A stretch of DNA of 64,000 nucleotides from Sphingomonas sp. CFBP 13720. Lineage in GTDB: Bacteria; Pseudomonadota; Alphaproteobacteria; Sphingomonadales; Sphingomonadaceae. The stretch is taken from NCBI RefSeq assembly GCF_014842075.1, contig NZ_JACYVA010000007.1, positions 62,001-126,000 of the forward strand, read 5' to 3'. Within the stretch, counting starts at the first letter, position 1; each line of letters opens with the position of its first letter. The translations under genes and the position numbers were made by a program. The notes beneath the pieces were generated by a model. That model searched no databases, was not told the origin of the DNA, and saw nothing but the letters and a program-made list of their open reading frames with translations. Of this stretch, positions 9,811 through 20,507 are shown piece after piece.

Positions 9811-10119
9811 GTGGCCGATCAGTGGTTTGGATTGTCCCTGATATGCCTGATTTTCTCCATGACGATTGCGAGCGTGCCGGTGATACTGGCGGTCGGCATG
9901 GGCGGCTGGCTTGGTCAACGGTGGCGATGGTCCCGGCATCCGGCGATATGGGCAATCGCTGGCGGTACGGCAGGCGGGACGTTGATCCCCGTCGTGGCTC
10001 GGCACATACTGCCGGTCGTTCCCGACGGACTGGGCGTTCCAAGCGGCATCCTGATCGCCTTGGTCGCGCGCCGTTTCATCGCGTGGACCGACGGACGTTC
10101 ATTGCCGGTTGCAATTTGA
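9811..10119 (+). CDS. Small membrane protein, unknown function
   Basis: A 102-residue product with two or three hydrophobic segments: LICLIFSMTIASVPVILAVG (about 10-30), a glycine-rich stretch near 48-60 (AIAGGTAGG) and IPVVARHIL/GILIALVARRF. No family is recognised. A GTG at 9811 follows GAAGAAG; an ATG at 9859 would shorten it by 16 residues. It ends 17 bases before trmFO and could be transcribed with it. Codon use resembles the neighbours, which supports a real gene, but there is no motif evidence. Confidence 0.5.
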   Translation: MADQWFGLSLICLIFSMTIASVPVILAVGMGGWLGQRWRWSRHPAIWAIAGGTAGGTLIPVVARHILPVVPDGLGVPSGILIALVARRFIAWTDGRSLPVAI

Positions 10120-10136
10120 CCCCGTAAGCGACCTCC

Positions 10137-11453
10137 ATGCAGTATGACGTTCACATCATTGGCGGCGGCCTCGCCGGATCCGAAGCCGCGTGGCAGTTGG
10201 CGCAAGCCGGCGCGACGGTCCGCCTGTCCGAAATGCGCGGCGGCGGCGATACGACGCCCGCGCATCAGGGCGATAGTCTGGCAGAACTGGTCTGCTCCAA
10301 CAGCTTCCGGTCGGACGACGCAGAATCGAATGCGGTCGGCCTGCTCCATGCCGAGATGCGCGCGTTGGGATCGCTCATCATGGCGAAGGGCGACGAGTAT
10401 AAGGTGCCGGCAGGGTCGGCGCTGGCGGTGGATCGTGACGGTTTTTCGGCGGGCGTCACCGCGACGCTCGAAGGACATCCCAACATCACGATCGTGCGCG
10501 AGCGCATCGACGTCCTGCCCGATGCAGGCGCGACCATCGTCGCCACCGGCCCCCTGACCGCGCCGATGCTGGCGCAGAGCATCGGCGGCGCGACCGGCAG
10601 CGAGGCATTGGCGTTCTTCGACGCGATCGCCCCGATCGTCCACCGCGATTCGATCGACATGGAACAGGCATGGTTCCAGAGCCGCTGGAACAAGGGCGAA
10701 GGGCACGACTACATCAACTGCGCGATGAACCGCGAGCAATATGAAGCGTTTCACGCCGGACTGATCGCGGGCGAGAAGGCCGAGTTCCGCGAATGGGAGA
10801 ACGTCCCCTATTTCGAAGGCTGCATGCCGATCGAGGTGATGGCCGAACGCGGGCTGGACACGTTGCGCTTCGGGCCGATGAAGCCGGTGGGCCTTGACGA
10901 TCCGCGGACCGGGCGCTGGCCGCATGCCGTGGTGCAGTTGCGGCAGGACAATGCCACCGGCACGCTGTGGAACATCGTCGGGTTCCAGACGAAGCTGAAG
11001 CATGGCGAACAGGTCCGCCTGTTCCGCACCATCCCCGGGCTGGAGAATGCGGAATTCGCGCGGCTTGGCGGGCTGCATCGCAACACGTTCATCCGTTCGC
11101 CCGAATTGCTCGACCCGACGCTGCGGTTGAAGGCGCGGCCGCATCTGCGCTTCGCCGGACAGATGACCGGGTGCGAGGGCTATGTCGAAAGCGCCGCTGT
11201 GGGATTGATGGCTGGACGCTTCGCCGCCGCCGAACTCGCCGGACGCGCGCTGTCCGCGCCGCCGGTCGAAACCGCGCTGGGTGCCTTGCTGAACCACATT
11301 ACCGGCGCGGCGGTGGCGGAAACCTATCAGCCGATGAACGTCAATTTCGGGCTGATGCCGCCGATTCCCGGCCGCACGAAGAAGGCGGATCGCAAGAAGA
11401 TGTACACCGCCCGCGCGCGCGATGCCTTTGCGGAGTGGCTCAACGCCGCGTGA
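10137..11453 (+). CDS. trmFO: tRNA (uracil-54-C5) methyltransferase, folate/FAD-dependent
   Basis: The 438-residue TrmFO, which makes ribothymidine at position 54 of tRNA using methylene-tetrahydrofolate and FADH2, in place of SAM-dependent TrmA. A Rossmann FAD motif ([12 protein letters not shown], from residue 8) opens the protein. The two reactive cysteines known in the family are visible as Cys53 ([11 protein letters not shown]) and Cys229 ([14 protein letters not shown]). [14 protein letters not shown] and the C-terminal [13 protein letters not shown] are typical. Length matches the family. Its last 14 bases overlap the convergent DUF3325 gene. Confidence 0.96.
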   Translation: MQYDVHIIGGGLAGSEAAWQLAQAGATVRLSEMRGGGDTTPAHQGDSLAELVCSNSFRSDDAESNAVGLLHAEMRALGSLIMAKGDEYKVPAGSALAVDRDGFSAGVTATLEGHPNITIVRERIDVLPDAGATIVATGPLTAPMLAQSIGGATGSEALAFFDAIAPIVHRDSIDMEQAWFQSRWNKGEGHDYINCAMNREQYEAFHAGLIAGEKAEFREWENVPYFEGCMPIEVMAERGLDTLRFGPMKPVGLDDPRTGRWPHAVVQLRQDNATGTLWNIVGFQTKLKHGEQVRLFRTIPGLENAEFARLGGLHRNTFIRSPELLDPTLRLKARPHLRFAGQMTGCEGYVESAAVGLMAGRFAAAELAGRALSAPPVETALGALLNHITGAAVAETYQPMNVNFGLMPPIPGRTKKADRKKMYTARARDAFAEWLNAA

Positions 11454-11691
11454 GGTTGAGCACCAGCAGGTTGACGCCCGCCGCCAGCATCAGCAACCCG
11501 ATGCCGCCGATCGGTCCGTAAACCGGTCCCCAGCCGGCGATGGCGGCGGCGAAGGCTGCGACGACCAGCGCCCAGCCGGCGGGCCGGACCCAGCGTCGAC
11601 GGTGCGGGCGCAACCGGTCGCGATGCCGATCGGTCGCCAGCGCGAGCAAGGTCAGCGCGGCCAGCGCGAGAAGAAGCGCGAACAGGGTCAT
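11440..11691 (-). CDS. DUF3325-like small membrane protein of an iron-uptake cassette
   Basis: An 83-residue protein with three hydrophobic helices: an Ala/Leu-rich one at the start ([16 protein letters not shown]), then [14 protein letters not shown], then [18 protein letters not shown], separated by an Arg/His-rich loop. Size, topology and position behind a PepSY protein match DUF3325 proteins that follow siderophore receptors in other Proteobacteria. ATG at 11691 overlaps the TGA of the PepSY gene (ATGA), so this is the last gene of a coupled four-gene unit. Role unknown; assignment rests mainly on context. Confidence 0.65.
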   Translation of the reverse strand: MTLFALLLALAALTLLALATDRHRDRLRPHRRRWVRPAGWALVVAAFAAAIAGWGPVYGPIGGIGLLMLAAGVNLLVLNLTRR

Positions 11692-13268
11692 TCCGCCGGT
11701 GCCCATGCGTTCGAGGGAGCGACCCGCGCCGCGCGTCGTCTGACTTTCGGGCGGAAGCGATGGACGCGCCACGCCGCGAAGGCAAACCCGCCGCCCAGCG
11801 CCGCCAGCGTCAGATCGGCCCCGGCCAGCACCCAGTCCCCGGCGGCGATCGTCCAGACCAGCCCGGTCGGCAGCGCGACCAGATTGTACAGCGGCAACGC
11901 AATCAGCAACGCGGCGAGCAGCGTCAGCAATTCGACCCAAGCCCGCGCCGATCGCCGGATCAGCGCATAGGCAAAGGCGATGCCCCATCCGGCAAACATC
12001 GCGTTGACCTCCCCATCGGCACGCCGTTCCATCGCGACGGGTAGCAGCCGGTTGGCCCACAGATACAGCGTCATCGCGATCGGAAACCCGGCGACGAACC
12101 CGATGTTCAACCGTTCGACCAGCCGGAAGCCAAACGGCGGACGCGCCGGATCGGGCAGCCGTTCGCGTCGTTTGACCGTCCACAGGATCAGTCCGCTGGC
12201 AACCATGATCGACCCGGTGATCCCGCACAGGAAATACAGCCAGCGAATGCCATAGTCGCCGAAGCGACCGGCGTGCAGCCCGACCATCGCGCCCTGCGTC
12301 ACCACGGCGGCACTCGGCGACGGCGCGCTCCACAACGGTGCGCCGGTGACGCCGTCATAGGCGACGCTCGGCGTACGCGCCGACAGCATGGAGGTCGGCG
12401 CGCGGGTCATCGTGATCCGCGCCGCCGCGTCGTTCGGATTGGCCACACCGATATAGCCGACCGGCCCGCCCAGCCGCCGTTCCGCATCGCGCAGCAGCGG
12501 CACGATCGGCACCAGCGGTGCGTTTCGTCCGACGCGTTCGGCGACCGGGGCCTGCGGGAACAGCGTGTCGAACAGCTTCGCTTCGTCGGTATAGTTGGCG
12601 ACCACCGCCCACGGCATCAGCATCGCCATCAGCGTGACGAGCCCGGTATAGGTAATCATCAGGTGGAACGGCAACGCCAGCACGGCGCTGGCATTATGTC
12701 CGTCCAGCCACGACCGCTGCCCCTTTTCCCGTCGCAACGTGAAGAAATCGCGGAAGATCTTCTTGTGCGTGACGATGCCCGACAGGATCGCGACCAGCAT
12801 GAACATCGCCGCGATGCCGACGATCCAGCGCGCGAAAAACACCGGCACATAGTGTAGATCGAAATGGAACCGGTAGAAGAATTCGCCGCCGCGCGTCTCG
12901 CGCGCCGCGACCGGCTGTCCGTCCGCGCCGATCAGCGCCTGCGTATCACGCCGGCCGCGCCCGCGCCGCTTCGGGACGCCGGGCGTCTCCTGCGGTTGCC
13001 AAAAGACCTGTGATCCCGCGCTATGGACAGTAGGAACCGGAATGAACCAGCTTTTCGCGTCGGGCGCGCGCTTCATCAGATAGGCGACCGCACCGTCCAC
13101 CACCCGTTCGGGGCGTTCGATCCGCGTCAGCTCCGGCCGGCTCCACCGGTTGAGCGCCTCACGCCAATAGGCGGCGGTGCCGGCGACGAAGACCGCGAAC
13201 AGCACCCAGCCGAGCAGCAGCCCCGACCATGTATGCAACGTCGATTGCGACTGGCGAAACCCCTTCAC
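11688..13268 (-). CDS. PepSY-associated transmembrane protein, putative siderophore/iron reductase
   Basis: A 526-residue inner-membrane protein. It opens with TLHTWSGLLLGWVLFAVFVAG (first helix, with the conserved His of the family). A large periplasmic part carries FHFDLHYVP, a pair of helices with a TGLVTLMAM stretch, and GLHAGRFGDYGIRWLYFL with further conserved His. The C-terminal part is made of helices. PepSY-TM proteins beside siderophore receptors are proposed to reduce Fe3+-siderophores. It starts at GTG 13268, overlapping the DUF3649 stop (GTGA); the 69 residues of upstream open frame are low-complexity Arg/Gly sequence and were rejected. Confidence 0.85.
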   Translation of the reverse strand: MKGFRQSQSTLHTWSGLLLGWVLFAVFVAGTAAYWREALNRWSRPELTRIERPERVVDGAVAYLMKRAPDAKSWFIPVPTVHSAGSQVFWQPQETPGVPKRRGRGRRDTQALIGADGQPVAARETRGGEFFYRFHFDLHYVPVFFARWIVGIAAMFMLVAILSGIVTHKKIFRDFFTLRREKGQRSWLDGHNASAVLALPFHLMITYTGLVTLMAMLMPWAVVANYTDEAKLFDTLFPQAPVAERVGRNAPLVPIVPLLRDAERRLGGPVGYIGVANPNDAAARITMTRAPTSMLSARTPSVAYDGVTGAPLWSAPSPSAAVVTQGAMVGLHAGRFGDYGIRWLYFLCGITGSIMVASGLILWTVKRRERLPDPARPPFGFRLVERLNIGFVAGFPIAMTLYLWANRLLPVAMERRADGEVNAMFAGWGIAFAYALIRRSARAWVELLTLLAALLIALPLYNLVALPTGLVWTIAAGDWVLAGADLTLAALGGGFAFAAWRVHRFRPKVRRRAARVAPSNAWAPAE

Positions 13269-13579
13269 ACCCGTCCCCCCGTCAGGATCGATCCCCATGC
13301 GATCGCCCCGGCCAAAGCGCCCGCGATCGTCAGCGTCCATACCGCGCGCCAACCGCTGCGCGCCGCATAGGCCCACATCACCGCCCCCGCGCAGACGACG
13401 AACGCAAGCAGCGTCGCGACGATCGTCGCGCTGGCCGGTCCGCCGGGCAGGGTGCGCGCCAGCGCCATCGCCCACAGGCTGGCGACCGCATATCCGCCCG
13501 GCAATGCCGCGACCAGCCGCAACGCATTGTCGCCATGCCGCCGCCAGCGCGCATCGGCCGCCTTACCGCTGCTCGTCAC
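13265..13579 (-). CDS. DUF3649-like iron-uptake-associated membrane protein
   Basis: A 104-residue protein with three hydrophobic segments (ALPGGYAVASLWAMALA, ASATIVATLLAFVVCAGAV, AVWTLTIAGALAGAIAWG). The LRLVAALPGGYAVASL block fits DUF3649, a family found between TonB-dependent siderophore receptors and PepSY proteins. It overlaps the receptor stop by ATGA (13576-13579) and the PepSY start by GTGA (13265-13268). Function unknown; presumably an inner-membrane helper of ferric-siderophore use. Confidence 0.75.
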   Translation of the reverse strand: MTSSGKAADARWRRHGDNALRLVAALPGGYAVASLWAMALARTLPGGPASATIVATLLAFVVCAGAVMWAYAARSGWRAVWTLTIAGALAGAIAWGSILTGGRV

Positions 13580-15846
13580 GGGAAGTTCACGCGGACGCTG
13601 GCGAACACGCTGCGCGGGCTGCCATAATAATTGCCCCGGCCGGTCGCGGAGATGCGCGAATAATATTCGCGATCCAGCAGGTTGTTGACGTTGACCGACA
13701 ACGCGACCTGCTCAGTCAATGCATAACCGGCGCGCAGGTCGACAACGGCATATCCGCCCTGGCGTACAATCGAGGAACGGGTGCGCACGGTGCCGTCGGC
13801 GTTGAACACGGCGGCGGTCCCGCCCCACGTCTTGTCGAACCACGTCACACCGCCGCCGATGCTGGCCCCGGCCAGCGGACCATCCTTCGGCGCATAGTTG
13901 CTGAACAGCTTCACCATGTGTTCGGGGATGACCGGCAACAGGCTGATCCCCTCCAGTGAGGTCGTCGCGTCTTCCAGATACTTCGTCCGGGTAAAGCTGT
14001 AGCCGCCGTTGACGCGCCATCCGGGCAGGATCTCGCCGCTCGCCTCCACCTCGACGCCGCGTGCCCGGACCTTGCCGATCTGGAACACGACGGTGGGAAG
14101 GTTGGGGTCGTTGAACAGGCGATTGTCCTGCGTGATCTGATACACCGCCGCCGACAGCAGCAGACGGTCGTTGGCCAGCGCCAGCTTTGTCCCGGCTTCG
14201 TACTGCGCGCCGATCAACGGATCGATCTTCTCGCCATCGGGGCGGGTGCGCCCGACCGGCGGTGCCTGCGGCGTGAAGCTGTCGGCATAGCTGGCATAGA
14301 CGTTCCACTGCGGCGTCACGTCCCACACGACCCCGCCATAAGGCGTGAAGCGGTTTTCGAAGCTGTAGCTGGTCGGCAGCGGCAGGATGCCGGTCACGTT
14401 GCGGGTGGTCGCGATGGTGGTGTCCCACCACGTCATCCGCCCGCCGCCGACCAGCGTGAAGCCGGCGAACGGACTGAGCCGCATCTGGCCATAGATGCCA
14501 TATTGCTCGACCTCCGTCGTCGAACCGCCGAACACCTGCGTCACGCATTCGGTCGGCACGGTCGTACAACGGCCCTCCGTCCCCTGCACCGGATAGGGCG
14601 GCGACGCGCCATAGGGATTGAGCGGCGGTTCGGCCGGCGACACCGGATCGAACACGTTGATCCGCGCATAGTTGGACAGGCGTACGAAGTCCGACGTCGC
14701 GGAACTTGCCTGATAATCGGTGCCCAGAATCAGCGTCTGGTCGCGCCCGAACAACGGAAAGCTGCCCACGCCGTTGAAGTCGAACGCACGGCTCTGCATC
14801 GTGCTGTCGCCGCGATAGGCGATGTGGCTGGTGACGCCCAGATTCTGGGGCGTCACCGGCTGGTTGCCGATATAGCTGTAGATGTCGATGCGATCGACCT
14901 CGCTCAGCAGGCCGGTAGCGCGCAGGGTCCAGCGATCGCTGACCCTATGCGCGACCTCGACGAACCCCGACCAGCCTTCCGACCGGAACCGGTTCCAGTC
15001 GGCGCCCAGATAGGTCGAACGGTCGATATCCAGCAACTGGCCGTCGCTGCCGTCCGCCCCGCCGACCAGACCGGGCAGACCCGACTGGATCGCCGGTTTG
15101 AACAGTTCGTAATTGCCGCCAACCGTCAGCGTCGTATCGTCGCCGATCTTGGTATCGGCGACCGCGAACGCACCGAAGCGATAGCGATGCGCGACGTCGA
15201 AGAACTGGTCCTGATCCTGAACCATCGCCCCGACCCGCAGCCCGGAGCGTTCGTCCAGCGGCGTCGACATGTCGACTTCGCCCCGGAAATTCTGGAAACT
15301 GCCATAACCCGCCAGCGCACTGACGCGGAAAGCATCCAGCGGGCGCTTGCGCACCAGATTGATGCTGCCCGCCGGGTTGCCCGCACCGCTGAACAGGCCG
15401 GCCGGTCCACGCAACACCTCGATCCGGTCGTACAGGAACAGGTCGGGCACCACATTGGGAAAGGCAAAGCCCATCGTCGGCACGCCGTCGACAAGGTAAT
15501 TGCTGATCGTGAATCCGCGCGACAGGAAGGACGGGTCCTCGCTGCTGATGCCGGTGATCGTCACGCCGGGGGTCGCCGCCAATGCGTCTTCCAACGTGAA
15601 CAGGCTGCGCAACTGCAACTGTTCCTGATCGATCACGGTGATGGTGTTCGGCACATCCTTCAACGGGGTGACGGTCTTGCCGACCGCCTGCCCATAGCTT
15701 TTGCCGACCACGACGATCTCGTCCGACTGCTGCGTGTCGTCCGGTTCCTCTGCCGACGCGGTCGCCATGACGGGTTCCGCCAGCGCTGGCGCGGCGGCCA
15801 GCATCCACAACGCGGCAATCACGGTCGAACAGTTGGAACGAAGCAT
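13576..15846 (-). CDS. TonB-dependent siderophore receptor
   Basis: A 756-residue outer-membrane receptor of the ferric-siderophore class (FpvA/FhuE-like). It has a signal peptide ending AAAPALAEP and the DEIVVVGKS plug start. A plug domain follows (about 55-160) with VPNTITVIDQEQLQLRS and the RIEVLRGPAGLFSGAGNPAGSI-type block. A 22-strand barrel ends in the classic terminal aromatic signature (SVFASVRVNFP). ATG 15846 is preferred to a GTG 6 bases earlier because AAAGGGG lies 5 bases before it. It heads a coupled operon and has a Fur-box-like site in front. Likely repressed by iron; the siderophore cannot be named from sequence. Confidence 0.93.
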   Translation of the reverse strand: MLRSNCSTVIAALWMLAAAPALAEPVMATASAEEPDDTQQSDEIVVVGKSYGQAVGKTVTPLKDVPNTITVIDQEQLQLRSLFTLEDALAATPGVTITGISSEDPSFLSRGFTISNYLVDGVPTMGFAFPNVVPDLFLYDRIEVLRGPAGLFSGAGNPAGSINLVRKRPLDAFRVSALAGYGSFQNFRGEVDMSTPLDERSGLRVGAMVQDQDQFFDVAHRYRFGAFAVADTKIGDDTTLTVGGNYELFKPAIQSGLPGLVGGADGSDGQLLDIDRSTYLGADWNRFRSEGWSGFVEVAHRVSDRWTLRATGLLSEVDRIDIYSYIGNQPVTPQNLGVTSHIAYRGDSTMQSRAFDFNGVGSFPLFGRDQTLILGTDYQASSATSDFVRLSNYARINVFDPVSPAEPPLNPYGASPPYPVQGTEGRCTTVPTECVTQVFGGSTTEVEQYGIYGQMRLSPFAGFTLVGGGRMTWWDTTIATTRNVTGILPLPTSYSFENRFTPYGGVVWDVTPQWNVYASYADSFTPQAPPVGRTRPDGEKIDPLIGAQYEAGTKLALANDRLLLSAAVYQITQDNRLFNDPNLPTVVFQIGKVRARGVEVEASGEILPGWRVNGGYSFTRTKYLEDATTSLEGISLLPVIPEHMVKLFSNYAPKDGPLAGASIGGGVTWFDKTWGGTAAVFNADGTVRTRSSIVRQGGYAVVDLRAGYALTEQVALSVNVNNLLDREYYSRISATGRGNYYGSPRSVFASVRVNFP

Positions 15847-15858
15847 CAGCACCCCTTT

Positions 15859-15875
15859 ATGCGAATCACTCTCAA
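15859..15875 (-). promoter_or_regulatory. Fur-box-like operator of the siderophore receptor operon
   Basis: Read leftward, the site is TTGAGAGTGATTCGCAT, resembling one half and centre of the Fur consensus (TGATAATNATTATCA type). It lies just downstream of the candidate -10 box and 12 bases before the receptor start, where a bound repressor would block transcription. Found by eye; a weight-matrix scan would be decisive. Confidence 0.4.
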
Positions 15876-15884
15876 TACAGAAAG

Positions 15885-15913
15885 CCTCTAGGCATAGAAT
15901 CGGCGGTGCGCAA
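15885..15913 (-). promoter_or_regulatory. Candidate promoter of the siderophore receptor operon
   Basis: On the minus strand TTGCGC (15913-15908) and TAGAGG (15890-15885) are 17 bases apart. Predicted initiation would be close to 15878, right beside the Fur-like site. Weak match judged by eye. Confidence 0.3.
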
Positions 15914-16000
15914 TGCTAATGCGATACGTTCGCAACTTACCGATCGGATCGATTTCGCGCCATCGTCGCCGAACAAGCGGAGCGATCGTGTACGGCGGAC

Positions 16001-16032
16001 AAGAAAAAAGGGGCAGCTTGCGCTGCCCCTTT
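16001..16032 (-). terminator. Rho-independent terminator of tRNA-Arg
   Basis: A perfect 11-bp stem (AAAGGGGCAGC with GCTGCCCCTTT, 16007-16017 and 16022-16032) closes a four-base loop. On the minus strand it is followed by TTTTTTCTT. It lies about 30 bases past the tRNA 3' end and fits termination of the leftward tRNA transcript. Confidence 0.8.
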
Positions 16033-16062
16033 GTATCCACGTCGCTTCCCCCGAAAGAGAAG

Positions 16063-16139
16063 TGGTGCACCCAGAGCGATTCGAACGCCCGACCCTCAGA
16101 TTCGTAGTCTGATGCTCTATCCAGCTGAGCTATGGGTGC
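16063..16139 (-). tRNA. tRNA-Arg(ACG)
   Basis: A 77-base cloverleaf on the minus strand. Acceptor GCACCCA/TGGGTGC, D-arm GCTC..GAGC, anticodon stem TCAGA/TCTGA with loop CTACGAA (anticodon ACG, A34 normally deaminated to inosine), T-arm GGGCG TTCGAAT CGCTC, discriminator A and an encoded CCA. It has its own promoter and terminator, so it is a single-gene unit. Confidence 0.97.
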
Positions 16140-16153
16140 CCGGTGGAGGTCGC

Positions 16154-16182
16154 CTGTTAGAGGCGGTTTTTTAGTCTGGCAA
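16154..16182 (-). promoter_or_regulatory. Candidate tRNA-Arg promoter
   Basis: Minus-strand TTGCCA (16182-16177) and TAACAG (16159-16154) are spaced by 17 bases, with an A-rich spacer. Expected initiation near 16147 is about 8 bases before the mature tRNA 5' end. By-eye call. Confidence 0.45.
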
Positions 16183-16222
16183 CCCCGTTGCTTCATTTTT
16201 TGATGCCGAATATCGCAATGCC

Positions 16223-16711
16223 ATGAACCGCACCGCGATCTTTCCCGTCCTGCTGCTCCTGTCCGCGTGCGTCGCACCGGCGAGCGACTATCCTTCGCTG
16301 CTGCCGCGTCCGATCGAATCGGGCAGCTTTGCCGAGCCGGTGCGGGCCACGGCAGTGGCGACGCCGGACGCGGCGCTAGACGCGCGGGTCGCGACGCTGT
16401 CCGATCGGGTGGCGCAGGCCGCAAGGGCATTCGACGCGGCGGTCGCACAGGCACGCCCGGCGGTGAATGCCGCCGCGCGTTCGGCGGAGGGCAGCGACGC
16501 ATGGCTGGGCGCGCAGGTCCGGCTGGCGCAACTCGACGTCACGCGTGCGGAGATCGACGCGCCGGTCGCCGATCTGGAGCAGCTGACCATCGACCGCGCC
16601 GCTGAGGGCCAGCCGCCCTACCCCGCGCTCGACGCGGCGCTCGACCGGGCCAAGACTGCCGCTGCCGCACAGCGCGCAACGATCACGGCGCTGTCGGCAA
16701 CGCTGCGCTGA
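16223..16711 (+). CDS. Putative lipoprotein, unknown function
   Basis: A 162-residue product with a lipoprotein signal (VLLLLSAC, acylated Cys about residue 16) followed by a Pro/Ser linker. From about residue 50 it is almost wholly helical and alanine-rich with heptad-like spacing (VATLSDRVAQAARAFDAAV, later AALDRAKTAAAAQ), suggesting a coiled coil. No family recognised. It probably sits in a membrane facing the periplasm. It converges on the spermidine-synthase-like gene with four bases between stops. Confidence 0.7.
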   Translation: MNRTAIFPVLLLLSACVAPASDYPSLLPRPIESGSFAEPVRATAVATPDAALDARVATLSDRVAQAARAFDAAVAQARPAVNAAARSAEGSDAWLGAQVRLAQLDVTRAEIDAPVADLEQLTIDRAAEGQPPYPALDAALDRAKTAAAAQRATITALSATLR

Positions 16712-16715
16712 CCGC

Positions 16716-18910
16716 CTATTGCAGCGCGCGCAGGACCGGCAGGATCGACGCGTAATCGTCGGTCCATGCCGACGCGTCGGTCGGCGGCAGCGGCATCCAG
16801 TCCCCGCCCGCCGCGACAAGCCCGTCGAGCACCGCCGGATCGCGCGTCAGGGCGATCCATTCGGACCCGGTCTGCCCTTCGATGCCCTCATCCGGGTGAT
16901 AGCTCAACGCCGCCGCCATCCAGCCGCCCGCTGTCGCCGCAACGACCGGCGCGAGATCGAGATAGCGGTTTGATACATGGACCAGCAGCAGGCCGCGCTT
17001 GTCGAGCACCCGGCCATAGGTCGCGAACGCTTCCTTCGTCATCAGATGCATCGGGACGGCGTCCGATGAAAACGCATCGAGCGTCAGCAGGTCGAGGCTG
17101 CCGGTCGCCTGATCGGTCAGGCTCAACCGCGCATCGCCCATGACGATCTGTGCGTCGGGCAGGCAGTTCTTCAGAAAGGTGAACGTCCCCGTATCGCGTG
17201 CCATGCGGACCACGACCGGATCGATTTCGTAGAACCGCCACTGCTGCCCCGGACGCGCGTAGCAGGACAACGTACCCGTCCCCAGCCCGACCACGCCGAT
17301 CCGCGCGCCGGTGCCGTACAGCTTCGGTGCGGCGAGCAGCGCTCGTCCCACCCCCGATTGCGGCACGTAATAGGTGGTGGGCGTGCGTTCGCGCTCCGCA
17401 CTGCCGATCAACTGCACGCCGTGGACCGTGGTGCCGTGCTGCAACGTGCGCACGCCGGGTTCCTCCCCGATGGTATAGACGCCGAAATAGCTGCGTGTCC
17501 GTGCGCCCGGCTCCATCGACAGTTCGATCGCGCGATACCCGCCGAACAGGTACAACGCGCCGGCCAACGCGAAGACATAGGGCAGTCGTGCGCCGATCGC
17601 GAACAGCCCGACGACGACGATCCCGAAGAACGCGATGACCCCGGCGTTCGCGCCCAGCATCCCGCCCGGATCGGTCAGCCCGACGACCACCAGCAGCGCA
17701 ACCGCGACCAGCGCACCGATCGACAGCGCATCGTTCCGACGGGCCCACAACCGCTGCGCACCGGGCAGCAGGAACGGCAACGGCGTCAGCATCCCCGCCG
17801 CAAGGATCAGCAACGGATATTCATAGGTCCAGTCGAACACGACCGGCGCGACCAGACCGGCGAACACACCGCCCAGCGCACCGCCGACCGACATGGCGAG
17901 ATAGAAGCCGGTCAGTCGCGCCGGCGCGGGCCGCGACGCATGCATCCGCGTATGCAGCGCCACCGATACCGCGAACAGCAGCATCAGCGCCGCCAGCGCG
18001 TTGAGCAACGGATATTGATGATGCCCCGCGATCATCATACCCCCGAACACGAGGATCGTGACGGGAGCGAAGCGCGTGATCGTCTCCGCCGGGCCGCGCC
18101 GGTCGGCGAAGGCGACGGTAAAACTCAACAGGTACAGCCCCAGCGGCAGCACCCACAACAGCGGTACGGCGACGATATCGGTCGTCAGGAACGTGGTCGT
18201 CGCCAGCATCAGGCCCGACGGCACCAACGCCAGCGCGATCCAGTGCAGCACGGTGGACAGGCCGGGCGCTTCGCCGGCGTCCACCTGTTCCACCAACTGA
18301 TCGCGCTGGTGCGGCAACATCCATCCGCACGCGACGACCAGCACGAACACCACGCCATAGCCGATGCTCCACCCCCAGCTTTGCGTCCGCAGCGGCAACA
18401 GCGGCTCGACCAGCAGGGGATAGGCGATCAGCCCAGCGAAACTGCCGACGTTCGACGCGGCGTACAGCGCATAGGGATCGCGGCCGGGACAGACGAATGC
18501 GAACCAGCGTTGCAGCAACGGGGCCTGCGCCGACACGGCAAAGAACAGCGGCCCGATCGATGCCGCCAGCAGCCACGGGGTCCACAGCGCGGGCTCGACG
18601 CCCGCCGGCACCTGCGTCCGCGCCACGCCGATCGGCAGCCACGCCGCCGCCAGCAACAGCATCAGGAGATGAACGGTCGCCTGCGCCTTGGGCACCAGCT
18701 TGCCGAGCAGATGGGCATAGGCATAGCCGCCCAGCAGCAGCGCCTGATACACCAGCATCGCCGAGTTCCACACGGCGGGTGCGCCGCCCAGTTGCGGCAG
18801 CGCCATGCGCGCCACCATCGGCTGGACGAGGAACAGCAGGAACGATCCGGTCAGGATCGCGGCGACGAAGGTCAAGCGGACCGGCAGGCCGGCGGTCCGG
18901 TCGCGAAGGG

Positions 18911-18929
<19 letters not shown>
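16716..18929 (-). CDS. Membrane-fused spermidine synthase-like protein
   Basis: A 737-residue fusion. The first about 470 residues form ten or more membrane helices (FVAAILTGSFLLFLVQPMVA at the start). The C-terminal third is a soluble SAM-fold aminopropyltransferase-like domain with VVGLGTGTLSCYA, a FYEIDPVVVRMA acidic loop and LLTLDAFSSDAVPMHLMT. Fused MFS/spermidine-synthase proteins are common, but few are proven to make polyamines, and no speD lies here. ATG 18929 overlaps the GNAT stop by 19 bases; a TTG at 18914 forming TTGA with that stop is an equally plausible start. It is third in the hemB-GNAT unit. Confidence 0.8.
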
Positions 18930-20457
<1,528 letters not shown>

Positions 20458-20507
20458 TCAACCGAAAGTCGTTGCGTCCGGTTTCGTTACGGTGCGTTAT
20501 CGACCGC

